A DNA stretch of 64,000 bases from Meconema thalassinum. Its lineage: Eukaryota > Arthropoda > Insecta > Orthoptera > Tettigoniidae. The notes beneath the pieces are model-generated. The model was not told the origin of the DNA and made no database searches. It saw nothing but the letters and a program-made list of their open reading frames with translations. A program made the translations under genes and the position numbers. Shown in pieces: positions 42,551 to 54,024 of the stretch; position 1 is the stretch's first letter; each line of letters begins with the position of its first letter. The stretch lies in NCBI GenBank assembly GCA_946902985.2, contig OX336388.2, positions 366,345,387-366,409,386 of the forward strand. The letters run 5' to 3'.

Positions 42551-43520
42551 ACGTTGACGTTGGTATATGGTACAAAATTAGGAACTACTACTTAAAATTG
42601 ACCGTCTGCAGACCTTGCCTGAATTACAGACTAATACAGTTATCACAATTAACACCGTTTGTCAGATTCTACACACACACAATGTACACGGGGTTACATG
42701 ACCACGCTGTCGCAGCCCCTAAACTGAGGAACCAACACAAATCTCTGCGGGAGATAAAGTTTTGCGTGAAGAAGTAACAGACTGTCTGATAGTTACACAT
42801 CAGTTCCAAACCTTGCATAAGGACAGTGTGATCACAAGTATAAAAATGAACCCCAAATGACAAGAAGGTTACCATCGCCATAAGACAATAAAATGATAAA
42901 AGTATGCATACAAAAACGAAAAAAAAGTTAATTAACCTCCAAATGTAAAATACTTTCTTGCAATAAATGAGGTCTGATCCTGCTACGAAAACTTGCATAT
43001 TTTGCCTATTATAGCCTATCCCCTAGTTTGCCCGGTGAAATCTACCTCCGCCTTCCGGCGTGCCGAGAGGATTTTTTATTAAATGAAATTAGTTTTCTGG
43101 GTATATCTCAAAAACGGTTGATTTTTGGGCCTTAAAATGCGGTTTTCCGAGTTTTGTCTCTCACTCTGAGGGGATGAAAATGAGTTTGTCTTGTCCTTCT
43201 ACGCCTATTTCTGCATGTATTTTACGGTGGTAGCCCCCTTTTATGAGAGGTACGGAGAAGATTTACATCAATGATGATGAGTATCGTGCCTCTGATGGAT
43301 ATCTGTACCAAATTTTAGGTAGTTACACCCAGCCATTCTCGAGTTATGAGGGAACAAAAGTGTCCACAGACAAACAAACAAACAAACAAACAAACAGACA
43401 GACCAAAAAATTATTTTCCCGCGCATCCATCATAAAACAGTCTGAAACGCGTAATTAACTCAAATATCCGTAGAAATTCAGAAGAAACAGACGAACTTTC
43501 ATTTTTATACTTATATATAG

Positions 43521-46328
43521 TGAACCCTTCAGAAAAGCAGTGTTTAAAGTAAGAAATCTTAATCAAGGGGTCGCGCTCAGTTCCTATGTGATGTTTACGT
43601 TCGCCAAACAACGTGCTCTACTGAGGTAAGGGTCATAGGATATAAACTATAAATTAGAAAGAAAGGTGACAAGATGTAAAATAATAACATGATTTAATGA
43701 CTAATAGTGCATAAAAAGAAATAAACAACAATAAAATATAAAACAATCCTCCCTGAATTTCCCATGATAGGAATATCTATAAATTTTAGGAGTCAGACGG
43801 ACCTCCCTTTTTATTTAAAATGTGGATCCTGGTTCCACTACCTTGCAATTTGGGTTTTATGTGCGCGTAATGACTAACTACGAGGAATGAGTACTTTGGA
43901 TGACTGTTCGTTTACAACGGGTTAACAGCCACGATGCTTACGAACAATCATCTCGTAAATCAACGTTTATGGATATGGAACATGACATTAATAAAAACCC
44001 TTAAGATGTAACGCTGACACACGCACTAAATCTACTATCTACAGGAATCTCTCTCGGGACCCTCATTAGCGCGAAGACGCACGTGACTTTGAGCTGCCAA
44101 CACGGGCCAAATTGCTCAACACAACAAGGAAATACAGCAAGCATGTGACTCACGGGTCACTGAATAAAATATGAACATGGAATAAACCAACAACAACAAA
44201 AGCCTGACTGGCTGACATTACTTTATATGAACAAAACTGCATGTTAAGCTAACGCTTCGGAGATTATCGTGATTCGTAGGCAACTCCCATTTATTTAAAC
44301 AATTTTTATCATTGATCAGTTCTTATTCTGTATTTAAAGTTATTACTGAGCCACACAGGCACTCTCTACTAATGACCTGGCTAGCACCCTTCAGTTCGTC
44401 TTGTGCAACATCTCCCCTCTTCCTCAATCACCTGCCATTGTCCCACTCCAGTGTGTATAAATACCTGACCAGCTGTGCCGTTATCTCAAGGAATCAACAG
44501 CAACAAACTCAACCACTTCAAAAATATGGTCAGACATTAATCAAAATATCCAGAATTGCCCTCGCGAGGTCACAATCTAGATTTGTCATCAAGCTGCCAG
44601 AAATCAGTCTAAGCTGAAAATCCCGCTTGTAATGACACAAAAACACCCACTCACACACACACATATTTGGGAATGACAATACGTTTTCACACAGATCGGC
44701 TGAATGGATGCTCGCCGACAATTAAAAAAAATATTAAAACCTACGATAGAGCTGACTGCTCTTCGTCACAAATCACATTGCTCCAAAGGCAATAATCTCA
44801 TTGAATCTGATCAATAATAAAACAAAAGAAATTAATTACCCTCCAATCTACTGTATAATTATTTTACTTCAGTCCTACTTCTGAAACACAACATATCTCC
44901 GAGAGACGTTTTTAACCGCATTGCGTAACATATGCAAACACGGCCGTTCACATAGCTACGTTAGTTAAAACAACAAACAAGAAAAGAACCTTCTACTAAA
45001 TATATATGCGAGCTGTTTCCATGCAAAAAGTGTGTCAGACCAAAACTAAATAGACTACGTTAATCACACAAGCAAATTATTTACAAAACAAGATATGTCC
45101 CATACACCATAAGTTAATTTATCAGATAATAATAAATATTATTCGGTACTCATCCTCAGCCAGTCATCCGTCAAAGAACATCAGCGGCCATCTCCCAACT
45201 GGATTCTTCTTATCTCATCTCAACCATCTTGACGGAGTCTTGATATTTCCAGGCTTCCTCCATGGTCAATGATGTCATCTCTCGTGCTGATTCAAAAATT
45301 AAATTATTATGCACTTGATGTCTGACTACTAAATTCGCCGTTTGGGTACTACTTTCCCCAAAGCAGTCTGTTGGCGAATTATCGAAGATACTGTCCCTAC
45401 AAATATAGTACAGTGACTACCTAACACTGAATTTAACACTTTTAATAATAATTTCTGTGTCCTTCATGACACGCAAAGTATAACTGTCAACGTCCTTAGA
45501 CGCGCAAAGTATAAAAGCCTGTGTCCCCTGACACACAAAATAACAGCCTACGTCCTCAGACGAATCAAAGTAATAAGCGTGTCCTCGACACACCAAAGTA
45601 TAATAAGCTTACGTCCGTAGACGCACAGAATAATAAGCTTACGTCCGTAGACGCACAGAATAATAATAAGCTTAGTCTTGGCTCTTCACACCACTTATAA
45701 ATGAACTGGCCCTAGGTCTTGATGGGGGGGGAATTTATACAAAAATTTCACAAAATAATGGTGGTACAGGAATGAAATAAATATCACTGAACTCGTAAAA
45801 TAGCGCAGGTCAAGAATATGCCCATTAATCCTAGAATCGATCGTAGAGATGTTGTCTAGGCGATCTCCCGCGTGAATGCTAGCCGAGCGTGCCCACGCTA
45901 GACCTGCCACGCTAAATAGGCATTCTTCTCTCATTGGTTCCCACATTTTCTGTAATTTGGCGGTTTTTAGCAGATCTTGGCGTCGTAGGAGTGTCTATTT
46001 TCTTCATCAACCACTCACGTTACTGCATCATATTACTTCTAGGCGCGAATATCACAATGAACATACCAGCAGCATGTCTCACTGCGCGTCGCTTCTATTT
46101 TTGAGGCGGCCAACACCTGTCCTTCTGACACATCGCTAGGCTATTTCCTTTCACAGCTAAAGTATTTAGCCTTTTGTCAATCAGCTTCAGGTATGTACCC
46201 GCTGTCTCCAACAAATGCTTGAAATTTCCTCATCTCCGTCTGGCTATTTTCATGATACTGGTGGAAATATTTATTAATTGAAGAAATAAAACATAGAATC
46301 ATTTATCCAACAGAGGATAAAGGGTTCA
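43521..46328 (-). repeat. Gypsy-B 3' LTR (left copy)
   Basis: 2,808 bp, TGAACCCTTCAG...AAGGGTTCA. It contains the hairpin array 45457-45672 and a G8 run near 45724. No gene is recognised inside it. Confidence 0.95.
45457..45672. repeat. hairpin array in the Gypsy-B LTR
   Basis: Seven units of about 30 bp, each with a GTC...GAC stem, a 3-6 base loop and a linker like gcaaagtataataagc. The outer pair of the stem is T-A in units 1, 3 and 5 (GTGTC...GACAC) and C-G in units 2, 4, 6 and 7 (CGTC...GACG). Sequence changes therefore keep the pairing. Units 6 and 7 are exact repeats. The same array is in the right LTR. Confidence 0.7.
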
Positions 46329-46346
46329 CAACTCTCCCTCTCAAAA
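46329..46346 (-). promoter_or_regulatory. Gypsy-B polypurine tract
   Basis: The minus strand reads GAGAGGGAGAGTTG directly before the LTR start TGAACCC, the expected plus-strand primer. Confidence 0.75.
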
Positions 46347-46641
46347 AATGTCGAACTTAGGAATAAAGTCGACAATTTTTAAAGACTTCCGAAGGCCAAT
46401 TGTTTTATTTCGGAATCACCCCTTTTCTATTACTTGGTCTAGTCGCTCCTGTCTTGAATGGCATTTACTCGTTTCACATCCTGCTCATAATGACTCTCTC
46501 AACTGCTTGCGTGACGCTGATGCCTGGGGCAACACTCTGCTCGCCTCGTTAATGTTTGTCAACACCAACTCTACTTCCTCCTTCACGTGCCGTACTCAAC
46601 TGCTCCCCGTTCACTTTGTTGATAGTAGGACGTCCATATAT

Positions 46642-47592
46642 TCAAACTGCATCGTTATTTCGGCGCTCCCATGGTTCACTTCTACGATACTTTTTTAGGT
46701 TGGCAGCGTTGTAAACTGACATAGTTCCTGTACTCAATTCTTTCACTCTGTAAGCATTATTTCCAAGGTTTTTTTTACGATAGAATAGGGTCCTATGAAC
46801 TTTTCGCAGAATTTACTGAAGATTTTCTTCTCTGGGTCCGATGTAGCGGGTCGTTTCACCAAAACGAGCTGGTTGATTTCAAGATCACTGTGAAACCTCT
46901 TATTTCTTACTCGCCGTAATCTGCGGTCTGCTTGTTTCCTCATGTTGGCTCTCGTCCTCTCAATTCGCAGGTCAGGTGCTATCATTGGATCTTGTGGGCA
47001 GTTAATGATGCTTTTCCACGAACTCACTGGATACTCGTTTTTGTGTAGGACCATAGGGATTTGTCCTGTTGACTCGTGCCTGGTAGAATTCATGCATGTC
47101 TCTACATCCTTGATTTTATCCACCCATCTGTGATGTTCATTTGGAATGAAGATTCTCAAATATGAAGTTACACACTTAATTGCTCTCTCACTTGGATTTG
47201 CTTGAGCATGTCGGATACTGCTTAAAATGTGTTTTATACCCATGTCCTCCATACCTTTCTTGAATTCGGCGCTTGTGAAATAGCTGCCATGATCTGATAA
47301 TATAAATTCTGGTTTTCCAAGGATTGGAATAACTCTATTCCGAATACGACTGAGTACCTGTTTTGAAGTAGTTTTCTGAATGGGACATAATACGACAAAC
47401 TTAGAAAACACATCAATGCATACTAGTAAGTGTCGGCAACCTCGCCTTCCCTTCGGGATTGGACCGAAACAGTCGAGTGCCAGTAGCTCGCATGGTTTCT
47501 GAGGTAGCAATGGTCTAGGATACTGCCTCATTAAATAATTATTGGGCTTTGTCCTCTGACACGGATCACAAGTTGTAATGACGTCACATATA
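46642..47592 (-). pseudogene. pol: Gypsy-B Pol, C-terminal part: integrase, frame broken near the end
   Basis: This continues the pol frame after the Tc1-like insertion, starting with CDVITTCDPCQR, which holds the Cys pair of the zinc region. The catalytic core has D (LALDCFGP), D (LSDHGSYF) and E (NPSERA). The open frame ends at 46743 just after an A8 run. In another frame the homologous C-terminus continues (NNAYRVKEL and onward) to a stop at 46642-46644. The one-base offset at the A8 run may be mutation or homopolymer error. No chromodomain or env follows. Confidence 0.85.
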
Positions 47593-47628
47593 CACACATC
47601 AAAAAAAGTTTTGCATCACCTCGGTTCC
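47593..47628. repeat. Tc1-like left terminal inverted repeat
   Basis: 36 bp, an exact reverse complement of 49022-49057. Confidence 0.95.
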
Positions 47629-47787
47629 AAGAGTTCCGGAACCGTTAAATACAAAGGGAATAGAGATCAACACAAACAACATTTCAGCTCGTTTTATTGC
47701 TCATGAGACCCACACATTGCATGTTGTACCATCATACAGCTAGACTTTCAGCATTTTTGGTCCAGATTGCAGTACACACCACTACCT

Positions 47788-48813
47788 CTAATACCCAGTA
47801 GCACGTCCTCTTGCATTGATGCATGCCTGTATTCGCCGTGGCATACTATCCACAAGTTCATCAAGACACTGTTGGTCCAAATTGTCCCACTCCTCAACGA
47901 CAATTCGGCGTAAATCTCTCAGAGTGGTTGGTGGGTCAAGACGTCCATAAACAGCCCTTTTCAACATATCCCAGGCATGTTCGATAGGGTTCATGTCTGG
48001 CGAACATGCTGGCCACTGTAGTCGAGCGATGTCGTTATCTTGAAGGAACGCATTCACAAGATGTGCACGATGAGGTCGAGAATTGTCGTCCATGAAGACA
48101 AATGCCTCTCCAATATTCTGCCGATATGGTTGCACTATGGGTCGGAGGATGTCATTCAGGTATCGTAAAGCCGTTTCGGAGCCTTCCATGACCACCAGTG
48201 GCGTACGTCGGCCCCACATAATGCCACCCCAAAACATCAGGGAACCACCACCTTGCTGCACTCGCTGGACAGTGTGTCTAAGACGTTCAGCCTGACCAGG
48301 GTGCCTCCAAACACGTCTCCGACGATTGTCTGGTTGAAGGCATATGCGACACTCATCGGTGAAGAGAACGTGATGCCAATTCCGTGGGGTCCATTCAGCA
48401 TGTTGTTGGGCCCATCTGTACCGCGCTGCATGGTGTCGGGGTTGCAAAGCTGGACCTCGCCATGGACGTCGGGAGTGAAGTTGCGCATCATGCAGCCTAT
48501 TGCGCACAGTTTGAGTTGAAACACGACGTCCTGTGGCTGAACGAAACGCATTATTCAACATGGTGGCATTGCTGTCAGGGTTCCTCCGAGCGGCAATCCG
48601 TAAGTAGCAGTCATCCACTACAGTAGTAGCCCTTGGGCGGCCTGAGCGAGGCCTGTCATCGACAGTTCCTGTATCTCTGTACCTCCTCCATGTCCGAACA
48701 ACATCGCTTTGGTTCACTCTGAGACGCCTGGAAACTTCCCTTGTTGAGAGCCCTTCTTGACACAAAGTAACAATGCAGACGCGATCGAACTGCGGTATTG
48801 ACCTTCTAGGCAT
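47788..48813 (-). CDS. Tc1-like transposase, DD34E, apparently intact
   Basis: 341 residues. The N-terminal paired-type helix-turn-helix region (CQEGLSTREVSRRLRVNQ, then TWRRYRDTG) is followed by a GRPR-like linker (RPRSGRPRATT). The catalytic core has D in LFTDECRICL, D in FMDDNSRPH and E in SPDMNPIEHAWD, with 34 residues between the last two, the Tc1 signature. There is no stop or frameshift and the length is normal. With perfect ends and TA duplication this copy may be able to transpose. Confidence 0.96.
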   Translation of the reverse strand: MPRRSIPQFDRVCIVTLCQEGLSTREVSRRLRVNQSDVVRTWRRYRDTGTVDDRPRSGRPRATTVVDDCYLRIAARRNPDSNATMLNNAFRSATGRRVSTQTVRNRLHDAQLHSRRPWRGPALQPRHHAARYRWAQQHAEWTPRNWHHVLFTDECRICLQPDNRRRRVWRHPGQAERLRHTVQRVQQGGGSLMFWGGIMWGRRTPLVVMEGSETALRYLNDILRPIVQPYRQNIGEAFVFMDDNSRPHRAHLVNAFLQDNDIARLQWPACSPDMNPIEHAWDMLKRAVYGRLDPPTTLRDLRRIVVEEWDNLDQQCLDELVDSMPRRIQACINARGRATGY

Positions 48814-49021
48814 GGTAGAACTACAGACAACATGAGCAGCGTACCTTCGTCCTGGTGGAATGACTGGAACTGATCGGCTGTCGTACCCCCTCCGTCTAAT
48901 AGGCCCTGCTCATGCATGGTTGTTTACATCTTTGAGCAGTTTTAGTGACATCTATGAACAGTCAAAGGGACTGTATCTTGGATACAATATACACAGTCAA
49001 CGTCTATATGCCGGAGATCTG

Positions 49022-49057
49022 GGAACCGAGGTGATGCAAAACTTTTTTTGATGTGTG
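49022..49057. repeat. Tc1-like right terminal inverted repeat
   Basis: 36 bp, an exact reverse complement of 47593-47628. Confidence 0.95.
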
Positions 49058-49059
49058 TA

Positions 49060-51588
49060 GTTGTTCTCATACGTGGCCATGTAAATGTCTCTCCTATAGT
49101 CGCTTCGCACTTGTCTACCCCCACATGACCGTAACTTTCGTGCGTATGCCATGTCAATCCTCGTTGTAAAGAAGCAGGTACTAAAATGCGTAACTTGGTG
49201 TGGTCATTATCTACCCATTTGTGCAGCAAATTGTTGACATAAACATATCTTCCTTCTTTGGCTTTCACTTCTCGAAATGCAGGTGTTCCTGTAGGTAGTT
49301 GCTTTCTGAAGTATTGAATTAATAGCATCATCCATGGTTCCGCTTCTTGTTCTCGCTTTATCTCACGTAACTCCTCCAAGAATTCCCGGTCCTTCGGTGT
49401 TAACTCCAAGTGTTGTACCATCGCTGTTTCTTCATTATCAGGCTCTGGGTTCCTGCTGAGTGCATCCGGAATCACGTTCATCTTCCCTGGGCAATGTTCA
49501 ATCTCAATGCTAAACTGCTGAATATATATAGACCAACGTGTCACACGTTCGCTTGCCATCGACGTCTTAAACAAGAATGTTAGTGCTTTATGATCAGTCC
49601 TGACAACAATAGGGTAGCCGTAAATTATTCGTTTCCATTGTTGTAGCACATGAAGTATGGCCAAAAATTCTAGTTCCGTTACCGTGTAATTGCGCTCGTG
49701 CTTACGCAATTTTCGGCTGACAAATGCCAAATATGTTTTATGCTGCAGGTTAGCTGGATCCTCTTGGTAGAGCATAGCACCTATACCCACCAGTGAAGCA
49801 TCCGCTTGGATTATAAATTTGTGCTTGAAATCTGGATATCCTAATTTAATGCAGTTTTCCAATAGCTGTTTTGTTGCTTGGAATGCCTTCTCACACTCCG
49901 CATTCCATAACCATTTATTATTTTTCTTTAGCATTTCCTGCATGGGGGCTACAGTCTCCGTATAACCTGGACAGTTTTCCTTAAAGAATCCCGTTACGCC
50001 TAAGAAAGCCCGAATGTGCTTGACTCTCGTTGGCGTAGGGAAATCCTTTATCGCTTCGATCTTAGCGGGATTTGGCTTCACTCCCTCCTTGTCAATGATG
50101 TGACCCAAATATAAGATCTCGCTCTTGAAGAAATGCGATTTCTTCAGATTTACTTTGAAATTCGATGCATTCAGGTTTCCTAATACTTTATCTAAATTCT
50201 CCATGTGAGTTTCAATGTTGTCGGATGCCAGAAAAATGTCATCAATGTAGCGTACCGTCATCTCCTTAACTTCCTCGGTTAGATTCCGGTCCAGGGCTCG
50301 GATTAAAGCACAGCCCGCTGTTTTGACTCCAAAGGGCATTCGAACGAAGCAAAACGTTTGGTTATCGAATAAGAAGCCAGTTAGAAGCTGTGACTTCTCA
50401 TCCAATTCAATATGGTGGAAACTGGACGTCAAGTCTCCTGATGAATAAATGCTTTTGTTTTTAAAGCCTTTTAATACGTCTCTGATAATTGGCGCTCTGT
50501 CATACTCAGGAAAAATGAGTCTCGTGTTGAGATTTCTGGCATCTAAACAAAGTCTAATAGATCCATTTGGTTTTGTGACTGCCAAAATCGCATTTAGATA
50601 AGGTGTAGGTGTCTTCCTTATCACTCCAGCTTGTATCATCTCATCTATAATGACCTTGACTTGACAACGATATTTTTCAGGAATTGGATACAACCTACTT
50701 TTGAAAGGTGACCAATCCTCGACTTGCATTGAATATTTGAAATTTAATATTTTCCCAGGTACTATATCAAATACTGTTTTGTGCTTCCTTAAAATCTCTT
50801 CCAATTGCTTTCTGTGTTCTCCCCCAAGTTGAATGTCATTGAGCCGCTCCTGTAGTAACTCTTCAAATTGTGCCTCACTGTCGTCTCCTTCCGTTAATAA
50901 AGACCATATCTCCTGGGATTCACTCTCCTCATCTAGTTCCACAACAGCTCCTTCTATGATGTTATCTTCTGCCTTTCGTACCTCCTCTTCCGTCTCTTCC
51001 GATATTGCTTCCAATGCCCAAGAATTTACATCTCTTCCGGTGGTGATTTCATCCATATGCAATCCCACATCATTCAGCTGATCATACTCTCTAAAACTGA
51101 CAGTATTCTTGTGCAAATCTATCACTGCTTGATAGTCACAAATAAAATTTGCACCAAGAATTATATTGAAATTCATCTTTGCCATGATAATGAATGTTTG
51201 CCCAAAAGTGTGTTCCAATATGTTCAGCTCTAAGTATGCCTGACGTTTACAAGTGACGGTGCGTTCAGGAATAACACCCCTCACTTTGAGCTGTGGTACG
51301 GGAATTACAGGAATATTTTGACTCCGTCCCAACTCTCGAACCAAGGCCTCCGATACCAGACTGATCTGTGACCCCGTATCCAATAAACATCTTATATTAA
51401 TTCCACCAATCCTTGCGTAAATAATGGGTAATTGCCTAATTTCATCGTTCCGTGGTTTCACCGTCTCCTCCAGGCAGTCTTCTGGCAAAGCAATCCATTC
51501 TTGTATGTTCGCTACTATCCATCCCTCTTCAACTTCCGACTGTTGCGTTTGTAGGCTGTCTTCTTTATCCAAATTTAACATTTTTTTT
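49060..51588 (-). CDS. pol: Gypsy-B Pol, N-terminal part: protease, RT, RNase H, start of integrase
   Basis: An ORF of 889 codons runs from 51611; its last codons lie in the Tc1-like insertion. The protease site is LLDTGSQISLV. RT motifs are LCLDARNLN, FVRMPFGVKTAG and the catalytic VRYIDDIFLAS. RNase H has FIIQADAS and VRTDHKALTFL. Then come the CPGKMNVIPDALSRNPE link and the integrase zinc region HESYGHVGVDK with both histidines present. The Met at 51611 is probably not the true start, since the protein should arise from gag by frameshifting near the A8 run at 51581-51588. Confidence 0.93.
51581..51588 (-). promoter_or_regulatory. gag-pol junction of Gypsy-B with an A8 run
   Basis: This is the position equivalent to the A9 run of Gypsy-A. 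With eight A the pol frame is +1 (or -2) relative to gag. With nine, as in Gypsy-A, it would be -1. The run looks one base short, by mutation or by assembly error. Confidence 0.5.
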
Positions 51589-51867
51589 AGCTCCAGTGCG
51601 ACTCCCATCATCCGTTTGTCGCCGATGTTCTTGATATTCCTCTTGTCTCAGTAGACTTCCAGCTTCCTCAGTATTTGTATCAGGATTCTTCATGTTCCCA
51701 ATGGCTTTTTCCCATCTTCCTAGCTCTCCACCTTGACTAGCGTGTAATTCCTCTAGGTAATTTTGTGATTGAGCGTGCCTATCATCCCAGTCATTTCGAT
51801 AATTTCGTGGCTCTCCTTGATTTTGGTCTCTTCTTCCTTTCCATCTTTGATTAGCATTGTAATCACC

Positions 51868-53952
51868 CTATCTTCCATAAGGCCTGTCATTTCTTCGATT
51901 TTCACGCCAATGTTGATATCCTCTCTGTTGATACCTATTGTTGCCTTGATATGATCTATTATTGTAGTTATTTTCGTTACGCTGGTATGGTCTGTTTTCT
52001 CCATCTACCTGGTTTCGCCTAGGTGTGGAAGTGCTTGTATTAGTGCCCTGCGTTTTAGTGTTTGCCTGCTTAGGTTTTACGACCTCCGTCGTATTGACTA
52101 ACTCCAGCTGTCTTCCTCCTCTATAATGACTATGAGATGTAGTCTCATCGATCTGGCGTAATATCTGCTCTGCATGTATGGCCGTACTAACGTTCGCCGC
52201 GACTAGGACTTGTTGCACGTTGACTGGCAATTGCCTTGCTATTGTCATCACCAGATCCGCTTCATTTAAAGGGTAATCAAGGTCGCGAAATTTTAACATT
52301 TGCATGTTAAAGAAAAATGAGTATTTTGTTTGCTGGGTGGTTTGGTACTTTCTAGAGTAAAGTTCCATCCTTAGACTCTGTTGTGTTGCGGGCGACCAAT
52401 ATTTGCGCAGAAACGCCAATTTAAAATCTGACATGGTTCCAAATGTATATTTGAAGCTTAAAAACCATGTAAGGACATTTCGTGATAAAAATCTCTCCAT
52501 CATCCTCAATCTACGTGCTTCAGGTACCCCAGTGTCATTGAAATGGTCTTCAATTTCTTTAATAAAAGCTTTAGGTGTTACCCCTGAATTCTCCGTGTAT
52601 TTCTGTGGTTTATAATCACTTGAGCGAATTACTTGGATAAGTTGAGTAGGCTGATGACCGTCTTGTGGTGTTGAGCTCCTATCGATATTCTTGCGAAACC
52701 CTTCCGTGTTTGTTGTTAATGGGCTCTCCGCCTGAGTCTGACTTCCTGCTGTGCTCACCTCCGGGCTATTTGAGTCATCCTGCTTGTCTTTCAATATTCC
52801 TGTTCTAAATATCGACGATTGCTCTAATGACCTGAGTTCGGCTTTAATGATCCTGTCCGTCTGTTCTTTAAGCTTGCTCTTCATTTCTTGCTCTAACGCC
52901 TGAATACGAGTATGATTTTCGCCTACTGTTTTTAAGATGGTGGATCTTTCCTCTTTAGAATCGACATTCATTTTTCGCCAATCTTTCCTTATCTGCTCCT
53001 TAATCGTGCTTACTTTTTCTTCAATCTGGCTTTTAGTGTCATCCTGATTGCTTTCTATCTGGCTCAGCCTATCTTCGATGGTACTCCTTAATTGACTCTG
53101 ATCCGCTTCTAGGCTTTTCCACTGCTCCGCTGATTTTATTTCGAGACGATCCATATCTTTAATTATGCCGGATATATTCTCATCTACCGCTGATAATTGT
53201 TGTTGAATGACTTTGCCGCTCTTTTCCATCTCCATAAATCGTCCTTCTAACTTCTCCTGAGCTATCTTGACCTCGCTTGTATTCATAGTGCACGCTATTT
53301 CAATTTTCTCTAATTTAGCTAACACCGTTTCATCCAGAATGCTAAGTTTTTTATCAAAAATATTTTCCATTTTCTTAATCTGGTCAAATTGCTTTTCATT
53401 ATTTTTACTCACATCTAGGGCCAGTAATACCATCTGTTGATTAGTGTGATCTTTCATCTCTGCGGTTAGCGTCTCTAACTGTGAATTGATAGTGTCATTA
53501 ATTTCACTTTTTAATAATCTAGCTTGTTCCGCCTGATATTCATTTTGTTCAATTCTACTGTTATTTAATTGTGTCCGCAATGATTCACTTTGTTCTGATA
53601 ATTTGTTTATCGACTCACTTTGTTCAAACAAACTATTGTTTACTTGTTCAGATAATTTCGCGTTCAATGCTTCACTTTGTTCTACCATAGTATTGTTTAT
53701 TTGCTCAGACAATTTCCAGTTTAATGCTTCACTTTGTTCTAACATACTAGTGTTTAATGATTGACTCTGTTCTGATAATTTAGCGTTTAATGATTGACTC
53801 TGTTCTGATAATTTAGCGTTTAATGCTTCACTTTGTTCTAACATACTATTGTTTAATGATTTACTCGGTTCCGCCAATTTAGTGTCCAACAATGCCTGTG
53901 TTCTCCTAGCTGCACACTCAATGATTTCTTGAATCTGTTCAACCGTTGCCAT
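51868..53952 (-). CDS. gag: Gypsy-B Gag, coiled coil with an in-frame TAG before its tail
   Basis: The open frame begins at 54024, but ATG 53952 (MATVEQIQEII) is the better start by comparison with Gypsy-A. It opens with tandem repeats of about 13 residues (LSEQSEALNAK-like) and continues as coiled coil for some 400 residues. A capsid region follows with FIKEIEDHFND, LTWFLSFKYTF and FKLAFLRKYW, then an Asn/Arg/Tyr-rich tail without a zinc knuckle. At 51868-51870 a TAG interrupts the frame. The same frame continues to 51565 and stays similar to the Gypsy-A Gag tail. The TAG (followed by G) is a nonsense mutation or, less likely, a readthrough codon. Confidence 0.85.
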   Translation of the reverse strand: MATVEQIQEIIECAARRTQALLDTKLAEPSKSLNNSMLEQSEALNAKLSEQSQSLNAKLSEQSQSLNTSMLEQSEALNWKLSEQINNTMVEQSEALNAKLSEQVNNSLFEQSESINKLSEQSESLRTQLNNSRIEQNEYQAEQARLLKSEINDTINSQLETLTAEMKDHTNQQMVLLALDVSKNNEKQFDQIKKMENIFDKKLSILDETVLAKLEKIEIACTMNTSEVKIAQEKLEGRFMEMEKSGKVIQQQLSAVDENISGIIKDMDRLEIKSAEQWKSLEADQSQLRSTIEDRLSQIESNQDDTKSQIEEKVSTIKEQIRKDWRKMNVDSKEERSTILKTVGENHTRIQALEQEMKSKLKEQTDRIIKAELRSLEQSSIFRTGILKDKQDDSNSPEVSTAGSQTQAESPLTTNTEGFRKNIDRSSTPQDGHQPTQLIQVIRSSDYKPQKYTENSGVTPKAFIKEIEDHFNDTGVPEARRLRMMERFLSRNVLTWFLSFKYTFGTMSDFKLAFLRKYWSPATQQSLRMELYSRKYQTTQQTKYSFFFNMQMLKFRDLDYPLNEADLVMTIARQLPVNVQQVLVAANVSTAIHAEQILRQIDETTSHSHYRGGRQLELVNTTEVVKPKQANTKTQGTNTSTSTPRRNQVDGENRPYQRNENNYNNRSYQGNNRYQQRGYQHWRENRRNDRPYGR

Positions 53953-54024
53953 ATTACACACTTTATATGAGACATTAGGGAAATGGCATAAAGCAATGCC
54001 CTTTGACACACACATAAAATCCAA

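Larger units (their letters stand above)
47593..49057 (-). mobile_element. Tc1-like DNA transposon, 1,465 bp, in Gypsy-B integrase
   Basis: 36-bp perfect inverted ends (47593-47628 and 49022-49057, starting CACACATCAAAAAAAG) are flanked by TA at 47591-47592 and 49058-49059, the Tc1/mariner target duplication. It carries one intact transposase gene. Without it and one TA, the Gypsy-B pol frame is continuous. Confidence 0.96.

Noticed and set aside
42669..42998. 109-codon minus-strand ORF with hydrophobic stretches
   Set aside because: No homology recognised, lies in repeat-rich sequence, and its composition is that of AT-rich DNA read in a frame with many Phe, Leu and Val codons.
46348..46698. 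116-codon plus-strand ORF between the Gypsy-B integrase and LTR, considered as a possible env remnant
   Set aside because: It is antisense to the end of integrase and its 3' UTR; no signal peptide, fusion peptide or membrane anchor is visible on either strand.
48237..48551. Additional ORFs on both strands inside the Tc1-like element
   Set aside because: All overlap the transposase gene in other frames and show no independent features.
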